This document shows positions 23,801-35,800 of a DNA stretch of 64,000 nt, piece by piece (position 1 is the first letter of the stretch; each line of letters opens with the position of its first letter). The notes beneath the pieces were generated by a model that did no database searches, had not been told where the DNA came from, and saw only the letters and a program-made list of their open reading frames with translations. The position numbers and the translations under genes were made by a program. The stretch comes from Epiperipatus broadwayi (lineage: Eukaryota > Onychophora > Udeonychophora > Euonychophora > Peripatidae), in assembly GCA_028023455.1 (NCBI GenBank), contig JAQFVV010012441.1, forward strand, positions 2,353,911 through 2,417,910. Reading direction: 5' to 3'.

Positions 23801-26800
23801 TCAGATTTCAAATTAACAGAAGGATTTATAAAATATTTATCTGGAATGTAGCTTTGAATAATTAAAAAGAAAAAAAAGCTATTAAAAAATTTTGTGACAT
23901 GAATTGAAGACAAATTAATTAAAAAAAACTTTAAAAACAGAAAAAATGACTTTCCTATTACATTTAATTCCAACAATGATTAATTTTATAGTTTTAGATT
24001 GTTCAACAAACTAAATGTTAATTAATAAAATTAAACAAAAAATTAAATATAAAGAAGAGGGAGATGCTTTTCTTGATATTGAATGCAATGTTAAAAGAAA
24101 AAAAAAGACATTTTCTTAGATAATTAGTGAGATAGATATGTTAAAGGAAACTGAAAAAAAAAAAAGGAGGAAAAAATGTGGATGTTTATAAAAACATTAA
24201 AAATAAAAGAGCATCAAATTGAGACTTGAAAAAAGTTTGGAGACACTTGCAGAGCCCGTGTATATAAAGATAACCACAATAAAAAAATATATAAAAGATA
24301 AGAATATTTTCTAGTGTAAAAATGTTAGATTTCTCAGTTATGATTGTGCATAAAATAGCCTAAGAAATTTGAAGAGGTGATAATGATGAAATAAAAATAA
24401 ATGACAAGATATCAAAGGTTTTGATTTGGTCCAAAAGTAATGTTTTATTTTTCTTTAGTTTTAGATAGAACATCAACAGTAAAAAAAAAAAAGGCTTAAA
24501 CAATTAAAAATAAAATACATAAGAGTTTTATCCAATCTGTTTTATCATATATATACATATCAGTTGTAGAAGATGGAATGGATAACTGAAGGGAGATTGA
24601 AAGTCTGGGTTCAAATCCCCTCTAATTACATCTAGCTTAAGTCTATATACTACACTTGTATTTAAATATTACAGATTCAGCATGTATTTTTCCCATTGTC
24701 TTCTGTGTATTTAAATGGTCTTAAGGTCCTACATATGTAGGGTCAGAATGACTTATGGTCAACATGAATATGACAAACAAAATTTGCAAACAAGATTTGA
24801 ATAGATTTTCAACGATATGGATAGCTGAAGATTTTGAAAAGATTGAAGCCTGTCCATTAAAGTAAGAATCTTAATATAAACCAAGAAAGGATTATATATA
24901 AACATCACATGATCACCAATTCTTATGCTTGCATTTTGCCTGATTATGTGTGTGTGGGAGATGATCTGGACCAATTAATGAGTGCTAGTTCAGCATGAAG
25001 TATGCAAACTGGAGATCATTTATCTTTTTCACATGTATATTGGTTATATAAGATGGAATGGATGACTGAAACAAGTTTGGAAGTCTGGGTTCAAATCCCA
25101 TCTAATTACATTGTAACTCCTTTGAATTAAAAAAAACTATCAGAGCATAATTAATAAATTATTCTATAATTCAGGATTATATATAAAAATAATAAAAGTC
25201 ATAATTATAAGCTGCAAAAAAGGTGTATTAAGGAAAGTGAAAAAGGCAGTAGCTTGTAACAACTAATTTACATATATTTAAGTAATATTTCTATTTTGAA
25301 GTCAATCACATTTGGCAGTCATACTATATATCTTAACTAAGGACTACGGTTCCATGCAATTTAGCAGAACAACAATCTAAAAAGATAAAAATATCAATCT
25401 TGAACAGCACAAGCAACTAACCATTTTTTTTTTTAATGGACTATCTTAAATACTGGCAATTAGAAAATGTGCCACACATTCAAAAAAAAAAATCCAGGAA
25501 GCATGAAAATTGCATTTATGTCTTAAATTTTATGGTTATTATTAAGTTTCCCATATTTACTTTGGAGAAAAAAAACGAAATCTGTGCAATACCAAATAGA
25601 TTTTTCTTTTTCATGGAATCACCTGAAAGTCGAAGAAGCTAAATGTGTTAATAAAATGATTTATACTATAGGTGATGAATGACAAGAATAATGTCAACAA
25701 TTGAATATAGGGGCATTGTTATCTTTCTATAATATGATAGTGGCTGAAAGATACCAAAGATACAGAAGAGCATTTTATATGATACCTTCTAGATTCACTA
25801 AATTTAACATCTACTGATTCTTTGTGAAAATATATTTAAAATGTTGCATTTGTTCCTCCATTTGAAGCATATGACTAATTTGAATGTTTATCAGCATATT
25901 TGCTACCATATTAGTGAAAGTATTAAAATTAAGAAATCATGGCAGAAATATAAAAATCCAAGAGGTTTGTACCTTTCTAAATATTGTTTCATGGTAGCAT
26001 ATAATAAATATAGCATTTAAAATATTTCTGGAGAATTAAAATCTTCTATAGTAATTATGGATTTTGACACTTTCTGTTCTGTGATTTGCAAAAATTAAAC
26101 TTTATTGTAGTAATGGTGGCCACTTCCTTTGAAAGACCTCTTTTCTGTATAGTTGATGAGGCTAGAGTAAAAAATATGAAACATTAGTTATACCATTCTG
26201 GTTAACTTTTATTCATTATCTCTCCATATCCAATGCCTTGTTTAAATTTTGTGAAAGTTGGTAAGGTCTAGGATGAAGAAAACAAACTGGACTTTTAGTT
26301 TTTCTTGAGACGATTGTACATTGATTATTGCTTGTAAAACTATTTCATCTTTCTGCTTGGTTAATGTAATTTCAGAAGGTTTGGGACATACAGAGTCATT
26401 CAATAGAATTAGAAAACAAACAATAAATCAAAGATACTGAAAACAAAATAATTTAAAATGATGACTAAAAAAGTAATGATTTGTGAATAACTAAATAGCA
26501 ACGACAGAGAGTGAAACTTGTGGTTTTGTACCAATCTATAGTACCAATTAGATATTTATCACATCTAAAATGCCAATTTGAAATGATTGCACAAAAGTTT
26601 TGAATACAGTAACATTCAATGACTGTCATCAATCATTTGATCAAGAGCATTTGACATAGACCATTCAAGAAGCCTACCGTCATTTTTCAAATTTCTATAT
26701 CTATATACCCCAATATTGTGGCAAAAATTTCTTTAATTCACACTAAATTTGTAAAATAACCTACTTATTTATCTCTATATATAATATTGTAGACACAACT

Positions 26801-29800
26801 TCACACACCCACCTCTCCTCCATCTATAACACTATACACTTAAACACATATATGTTGAAAGATAAATAATCACCAATATACGTATTTCATGCTAAACCAG
26901 CAATCATCAGTTGGTCCAGATTATCATCTCCCACACATATATACTATAAGTGCTCAGATATATATTACGATAGACAATCTTCATACTTTAAGGACTGGCT
27001 CCAATCTACTCCACACTCCAACTCTTCAACCGTCCATCCAATTGAAAATCTGATGATGGAATGCTCAAAGGCCACCCTGAGGCCGAGATTCTTGTCACAC
27101 CCATAAGCCTAGGTTTCAGTTATTACATTATAGAGATGTCTGCCCATCCTTGCATATGTATTTAATGGATTAAGTCCTGTACATGTGGGGTTCAGATTGA
27201 CCTTAGGTCAACATGGGTGTGACAAGAATCCCCGGTGGTGGCCTTTGAGCATTCCATCATCAGATTTTCAATTGGATGGGCGGTTGAAGAGTTGGAGTAG
27301 AGTGGAGCCAGTCCATAAAAGTATGAAGATTGTCTATCTTAATATATATCTGAGCACTTATAGTATATATGTGTGGGAGATGATAATCTGGACCAACTGA
27401 TGATTGCTGGTTTAGCATGAAATACGTATATTGGTGATTATTTATCTTTTCAACATATATGTGTTTAAGTGTATCAGTGTTATTAGATGGAGTGGAGAGT
27501 GGTGGGTCGTGTGAAAGTCTGTGCTCATACCCTAATATTACTGAATTTGTGTGAGATAGTGATGGTTTTCCAACTTTAGAATCAAGCTCTGTAAGCCCCA
27601 GGTAATCAATAGATGAATAGACAGCAAATTAATGCCTCCTACTACACACACACACACAAAATGATAAATACAAATTAAGCATGGTTGCAATGCCATACAA
27701 TTTCTATGAATTTCTCAATGCTCATTAAGCTTGGTTTTTAGGACTGAAAGTCCTCATTCTGATTTTTGCGAACCGTAAATACTGTTTTAGTTTTTATTAT
27801 TTTAATAATTTACTTTTTAAAAAAACTATAATTTGAAAGCTAAGAGATAGAAAAATGCTGATTAATTCATATGAATTTTTCTATCATAAAAAAAACAAAA
27901 CGCTTTTATGACTCTGGCAGATTGTGTGAAGAAATGTTAATGCAAAAATAATAATTTTTGTACCCTAAAGAAAAACATTAAAAAATTAATTATTATAGAT
28001 TATATTTTCTCATGCATAAAATGATTTATTAAGCCTGTTCAGTCATATTCTGTTGATAAATAATACTAGAACCTTAACAACAGGAGCTTTAAATTTACAA
28101 CCCAAAAAGGCGAGTTCACTTTTCCTTTGAAAATCATCTATCATGATGTATTATTTCTAAGTGTTTTTGACCTTAAGTAGGGGGCGCTCAAAATTGATAA
28201 ATTTCTTTATTTGTCTACATTATATTTTAATTAATCAGAGATTAAAGACAAGAAGAATCAAGAAAATGATGGAAAGAAGACTTGATGAATAGCATGAATG
28301 GAAATAATTCATCAAAGTCAGATATTAGAGATAGAAGTATGGAGAATACATGAGATTTTGGGTTGAGGACACTCAGCAATGAAGAAATGCTGAAAATGAA
28401 GAATTATAATTTTTTCAAGTGCTTGTATTTAGCAATTTAATAAATAATGAAAGGTTCTCTTTGATTTTACACAACTGAAAAAAAATCTACGAATTATAAC
28501 CTATGTTAACATTATAAGAAAAAGATATAATTTATATAACTGAAGTCTATTTTTATACATAAATAAGACCATTATTAAAAAATATAAATAAAATTGCAAA
28601 GTTCAAACTGCACCCACATCTATAAGGAGTAAAAAGTAAAATAAAAACGGAGGGAGAAAAAAAGAGGGGGAGATTTTAACAAGCACAATTGAGTCATTTT
28701 AAAATAAAGTACACTATTGTTATGACGAGATATGCAAAATATTTAATCTTGACAATTTCAAAAAGTAAATAAGCAACAAGAACAAATTTACTTCAGTGAA
28801 CTTTGGTCAGAAAATTAACTAAAATTAAATATTACTTTGATAATATAAAAAGAGAACTTTAAAAGGGGATGACTAGAATGAAAACGTAAAAAAAAAAACC
28901 AACAACATTGTGCAAAAGTTTTTTTTTTTTAAATATTGTAAAGAGTTCTGAGCAAGTGATATATAAAGAGATCAACTCTGAGTGACTTACTGAGTTAACG
29001 TGGCTGTTTGCTATGCAAGATAAGTTAAAGTTTATATTTCTTTTGCAAATTTATACCAAAGAATTTGATTGTTATAAAAATTGTGTGATTAATGTGTGGA
29101 CATGGAGAGAAAATTGAGGTCAAAAGAAATAATTTTAATTGGATTCAGAAAGACCAGGAATAATATTGTTTGGAAAGTGTTTCATTAAATCATTTTAAAT
29201 ATAGAAGTAAAAAATTTTTTGCTGTGGTGGTGTTACTATAAGGAGGCTTTATAATTAAGTTGTATGAAAGAATAGTTGGTTTTTAGTAATTTTGCTACTA
29301 AAGAATTTTATGATTTAAGAAAGGAAGTGATTTATTTGAGAAAGAAAATGTTTTGAGATCTAAGGTTGGAAAACACGTGTTTATCGATCGCCATTGAAAA
29401 AAAGTAAAGTTTGTCTCCTTTTGTATAAAGGGGTTTGAAGAATAGGAGACGACGCATAAAGTTAAATATAGAGTAGGGGACTTAAAAATCAAGGAATACA
29501 GATTGCATTTGTATCCCAAAATGCATATATAAAGCTCAGAAAGAAATTAGGCATGCTGTGGTAGAATGTACCGTATGTGATGAGGTTTATTATTTTGAGA
29601 ACATAACAGGTTTATGGTGTAGACAGTGTGTAAATGTGATAAAAAAAGGGTGAAAAAGTAGTTTTTAAGTGTAGATATCTTATAGAGAAATGGAGCAAAA
29701 TGTAGATGAAGCTAGGACAGAATATGTTTTTAGTGGAGTGATAAAAGATGGATAAAAAAAAAAAATAGCAATGGAGATAGTTAGCCAAAGAATAAGTAAG

Positions 29801-32800
29801 ATAGAGGAAGAGGTAAAGGATGTAGAAGCAAAATTAAAATCGTTAGAAATTAAGTGTGAGCAGATAAAGGAATTATTGAATAGGAATGATAATGAAATCC
29901 AGAAGTTGGAAGAGAATGTTATGGATGAAGTAGGGAAAGTAAACTATGACAGTATTGATAGGAGATTTGCTAATTAGAGAATGTGGAGATATAATTGCAA
30001 GAGAAAATAGAAACAAGTATGTAAGGATATGTTTGTCTGGAGCTAGCATTAGGGATGTTACAGATAAGGTAAAGAAACAAGGAAGTATTAATGTATGACA
30101 TGGTAGGGACAAATAATTTGTCAGAGCCATCGGAGAGAGTAATGGATGAGTATATAGGATTAGGAATTTGAGTAAGTGTAAAGGAAGAGTAGGAATAGTT
30201 GGATTATTATCAAGATTTGACAATAGGTATATATTTGATAGGGCATGTTAAGAGATTGAAAAAATTGTGTGAGAGAAATGATGTTATGTTTGTGATTGTG
30301 TGGGATTTTTTAATTAGTAAGAGGGAGTTATATAGTAAAGATGGATTACACTTAGCAAAACAAGTGAGAGAAGTATTAGGGAGTTTGATTTATAAAGAAT
30401 ATAGTTTGGGAAACTTATAAAGGGGGGTGGGGTGAGGTTTTAAATTGTAGTGTTATCAGAAAGAAGAATGTAAGAAATAAACAGAGGAAAGCTGATTTAG
30501 ATTTAAATGTAGATGTGGAGAGGGAATGGATCTGTAAAATTAATGGTAAGCAAATTATTTATAAATGTAATGGAAAAGAAAGAGTCAAAAGAATTTATAA
30601 AAGAATAGTTAGAAAAAAAGAAATTATTAAAATTGGATATTTGAATATGCTAAGTGGTAGGAGAACATAGAAGTGGCTGGAATTAAACAAAGCAGATAAA
30701 GATGAAGAGCTTGAGATACTAGCAGTACTGGAAACACATCTAAGAGAAGAAGAATCTATAATGGAAGACTTGGTATGTCAGGCTATAAATAGAAAAGAAA
30801 AAAGGGGTGGTGGTATATGAGTTATGTCAAAAAACTATTTAAATCCTGTTAAATGTCAAGAACATTTGTGATTTGAGATAAGGTTAGGAAAACAAGTTAT
30901 AGTGCATATAGCTATTGGAGATAGACAAACTATAATAGAGGGGAACAGTAGCATATATGCCTAGTTAAGTATATACTGAATTTCAAAAAAAAAAAAAAAA
31001 AGGGGGGGGGGGGAGAATGACTGAACAGCTTTTAAAAAAATTTTGTCAGATAGTGAATTTGAGCATTGAAAATTTATTAAATATGTATGAGGGATAATAC
31101 ATATGATCTAAAATTACTATATTTCTCACAATAATTATAAATTAGTAGAGAATGAATAAAGTACAAAAATAAAGTGTTTGATAATGAAGAGAAAATAGGT
31201 TAACAGTGATCATATATAATAGAAATGGTTAATTAATGTGATGGCAAATAGTAATAAAAGCAGAAAGGATAATGAAGGATGTGAATGGAGAATGAATGAC
31301 AGGAATAAGTTAGAAGAATATAAAATAGTAGTTGAAGAAATCATGGAAGTGTTGGTTGGGGATGAATATAAGGGTATGAAGTAGAAAAAGTAGCAAATAG
31401 GGTTTTAAGTGAGAATATTCAGAAGAATAAAAGTAATAGGAAAGTGAAAGTTAGTAAAAGTGTAAAAGAGAGGAAAAAAGCATGCAGAGAATATATGTGT
31501 GCTATTAAGAACAAAGAAAGAGAAGAAGATGTTAATGTTAAATGGGAAAAGGGTTTTTAAAAAAAAGAAGTTGGCTAAGATAGGTAATTATAGAAAGAGA
31601 ATAAAATTGAATAATAAATTGTTGGAGGATATTAAAAGTGGAAGAGGTGGGAGTAAAAAATTTAAAAAAAGAAATGTAGGGGAGAGAAAAATAGTATTAC
31701 TAGATAATGAGAGAATAGAGGGTAGTTCTAGAGAGGAATGAGAGACAATCTTAAATAAGTATGTAATGGATATGTGAAGGACAGAGTGATAACAAACATG
31801 TGAGCATATAATAATGGAAATATTAGGTTTACAGAAAATGAACTAAATGAGGCAGGGAAGAAATTGTAAAGGGAAGAGGTTTAGATGAATGGGTAGCAGA
31901 GATAGTGATGAAATTTAGAAATTAGGGTAAAGTTAAACTTATTATCATGTTTTAATAAGATGTCACAGAAGGAAGATTTTCCAGATAGTTGGAGTAATAC
32001 AAGAGTAAGACTACTATTTGATGGAAAGGGTAAAGACCATAGAAAGTTAAGCAATTATAGATCGATAGTAGTAACGTCAGTGTCATAATAAAGTTTTTGT
32101 ATATATGGTGGTTGGGTCGCAAAATGGATGTAAAAAAATAATATAGTGGGAAAAATGCAAGAGGTTTTCAATCGGCTAAGTGTGTAGAAGATGGTTTATT
32201 TGTAGTTATACAAAGAAGGCATATGATAGAATAAATAGAAATAGATTATGGATAAGCTTAGTAAATTTGGGAATGGATGGAGCTTTAGTGGATATTATTA
32301 AGAGATTAGATGAAAATAATTACCATATGTATCAATTAGGGAATATAGAATCAGTTAAAATTAAAAATGGGATGGGACTAAGGCAAGGAGTCCTATGACA
32401 TCTATTTTGTTTTTGTTGTATTTGAGAGAAATGGAGAGAGCAATAAAAAAACTAGGAAGAGGGGTAGGGATACCATTAAAAAGTGGCAAGGGAGTATATA
32501 CATTATCGAGTCCTTTATTTGCGGATGATGTCTTTTTGCGCACAGAAAGAAGGGAAGATATGGAAGTTATGCTGAGGACATGCACAAGGGTGGGTGAAAA
32601 GATGGGAATTAAATTTAGTGAAGAAAAATCATAAGTAATGTTGATTAATACTAGGAAAAGAGAAGACAAAGAATTTTTATTGGGGGATATAAAGTTGAGT
32701 GTGGTGAATAGGTATAACTATTTGGGAATCGTCTTAAATAATCAGAGAAATTGCTTGGATGAATGGGAGAAAAAATTGATAAATGAAGTAAAGAAAAGGG

Positions 32801-35800
32801 AATGGTAAAGAAATTAACAGTGATTTCATATAATAAATATGATGTAGCTAGAAATGTATGGAAGGGAGGGCAATAGCAGGGTTAACATATGGTAATGATG
32901 CATTATGTGTTAGTAAAGGGGTATTAGATTGCTTAGAAAAAGTACAAAGAGAAGTAAGAAGGCATACATTAGATGCAGATGTGTGTGGATGGCAAAGAAG
33001 GCAATTCAAGGAGAAATAGGATAGTCAAATATTTATATGAGAGACGCAAAAAGCAAAATGAAAATGTTTGGTAGATTATAATTTATGGATGATAAGAGAA
33101 TAGCCAAAATAGTATTTAATTGGGTTATGAATAAAAGACAGACTATAAGATGGGTGAGAAAGGTAGTCCAGTATGCAAAAGATTTGGATAAAGAATTGAT
33201 GTCAGTATACTTATACAAAAGGTGGGGTAATTGTGTTAGAATTGGTTGAGTGTTATAGTGGCAAGGAATGGGATAAAAGAATAGATGCATTAATAAATAA
33301 TAGGGAGTTGGAGAGATGGAGAACTAGTATGGAGAGTAAAAAGAGTTTAAATATATATAGAAGTAAACAGAATATTGGATGCGAGTTAATTTATGATAAT
33401 AGCAAGAACAAAGTAGTTCACTGTTTAAGGTTCGAGCAGGATCTTTAGCAACAAGGGAATATATAAATAAATGGAAAAATGTGAGTGACTTAATCTGCAA
33501 GTTGTGTAAGGAAGGCATAGAAAATATTAGGCATCTATTAATTGAATGTAAATAGCTGAAACCAGAAAGGGTACAGATGAATACAGAAAGTGGGTTCTTC
33601 GTTTTTATGCTGGGTTTGGGAAAAGATAAGGGAGATTTAGATGTAAAGGCCATGAAGTTGATGAAGATTACGTTGTGAAAATGGGATGAAGCAGGATAGA
33701 GAAAAATATGGGAAAAATTTAGGGTGGGGAATGGAAAGGGAAGGTAAAGTGGCTATTAGGTTTCTCTGGGCATAGTGGCTGAAAGATTCCTGACTCCGTA
33801 TAAGACGTCACAATGCATCATATCAAAGTGTTGCATTGCATACTGTGCATAAAATATCATTTGTTTACATTAAGTTCCATTATATTAGTACAATATAATA
33901 AATTCTTATTAAACTAATATATAAAAAATGCTAAGTAATTTTTAACTAATGGACATTTCTCATTTTTTTTGATGTTCATTGTTTTTTAAATAAGTTTTAC
34001 TTTTTGTGAAATAAGCAAATAGTCTAGAAAAATCACATGATCCCATTTCACATTATGCTTGTTGTTCAGCACCTAATTCTTTTTTTATCTCACCACTATT
34101 ATATCATTTTAGTATAAGTTTTAGTAATTAATAGATATCAGGACAGCACTGGATAATGATTTAAGAACTACCATTTGGGATCTATTGATTGCTAAACCTT
34201 ACACTAGGTGGCATAATACTGGTGAAAAAAAAAGAATTTGCTGCTATTTATAGAAATAATAATAAACCAGAAGTTACAATCATTTGCGCATATGTATGTA
34301 TATTTCTAGACACATGTATATATAAATCTAAAAACATACACCAGACATACATATTAATTAACAACTACAAACATTACATACTCTTACTAAATAAATGGTT
34401 TATAAAACTCCAAATTAAATATCAATCATGCACTAATGTAAAAATACAGAGAAATATCTCAATCACTGCATTAATATAGTAATAATTTTCAGTTTTCGAG
34501 TTTTATAAACTTTTTGACTAAAGTAAGTAATTTTAGTAGACATTACTTTATTTACTGAGATACTGCCGAGTCTCACTGCACTCGTTAAAATACCTATCTG
34601 ACAGCCAATCAGATGTCATGATAGCCGTCTAAACGACAATCAAACCCAAACACACAGCCCTTTTCTCGTAAAATCTTTGTTATGTCTTTGGGTTTGATTG
34701 TCATTTAGACAGCTATCATGATCATCTGATTGGCTGTCAGATAGGTATTTTAACGAGTGCAGTGAGATTCGGCAGTATCTCAATTTATTTCAATTTTCAA
34801 CTATCTGCGTTTCGCAAATTAAAATATTACTTTATTTACTACAAAATTTAGTTTTACGCATTTAGTAAATTTACATCCACACACAAAAAATTTACTTACA
34901 AGTATATGCTGTCGAAATTTCCATCATTTTTGCATATATTTAATACATGTTCCAACATTTTTGTTCCTTGAAAAAAAAAAAAAACCCAAAGATATTATAG
35001 AAGATTTTTCAAGATTTCATTAACTACATATATAAATTTATGTAATTGTAGTAATCTCATAATTAAATTAAAAATGATTTTTAAATATAAAGACAAAAAA
35101 AAAACAACTTTTATTAAGTGTTTTAGGTAAAGCAAAATGAGGCAACATTAATGCTAATATTTTATCTGAAATTATAGCCCTGTCCTTCTGTAGTAGTTCT
35201 GATCAAAACACATATGCCTACACAAAACAAAAATGAACAAGTTTAAAAAAAATTAAAATGTGCTCACCTCAAACCTAGCATAATGTCTAATACAGATAGA
35301 TCTATTTCTCCAGTACTGTAAGAGACAAGGTTTATGGAAAATTAAAATTCAAACAGGCAAAATTCTCCATACAGTAGTGCCACTCAGTGCAAACCAGAGT
35401 AATCAATAGATGTCGGAAGGCTTGTGCATAAAATCCCCATCTAGTGCCTAATAATATCCCCAGACTAGCTTCTAGCTTTCGTCAGTGAGGAGTCTTATTT
35501 GAAAGCCGTGAGGAGCCTTGGATCTGAGAGCATTGCTCTCAGATCCAAGGCTCCTCACTGATGAAAGCCACAAGTTAGAAACTTATCTGGGAATATTGGA
35601 TGAGTAGGCACTAGATAGGGATCACGATTCTCAGATCCAAGGCACCTCACTGACGAAAGCCACAAGCCAGAAAGTAGTCTGGGGATATTGGATGAGTAGG
35701 CACTAGATAGGGATTTTATGCACAAGTCTTCTGATATCCATTGATTACTCTGGCTCGCACTGAGTGGCACTACTGTATGGAGAGTTTTGCCTGTTTTAAT

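Larger units (their letters stand above)
29540..33790 (+). mobile_element. CR1/L2-like LINE, nearly full-length, decayed
   Basis: Domains follow in order on one strand. ORF1 has a zinc-finger block (VECTVCDEVYYF then WCRQC, near 29560-29625), a coiled coil (29771-29974) and an SGNH esterase ending in KDGLHL (near 30345). ORF2 begins with an endonuclease (KIGYLN near 30630, ETHL near 30730), has reverse transcriptase from about 31990 to 32720 with the catalytic FADD, and ends with a C-terminal CCHC block near 33495-33550. A zinc finger plus esterase in ORF1 is typical of CR1-type elements. Numerous stops and frameshifts show it is inactive. It lies antisense within NAA50 intron 4. Confidence 0.8.

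Noticed and set aside
27185-27400. 71-residue frame with natural-looking composition
   Set aside because: It reads through one arm of the family A hairpin; other copies of the arm do not keep the frame open.
29873-30223. 116-residue minus-strand frame
   Set aside because: It lies antisense to the LINE ORF1 relic, whose coiled coil and esterase motifs are on the plus strand.
33324-33653. 109-residue minus-strand frame
   Set aside because: Antisense of the LINE ORF2 C-terminal region.
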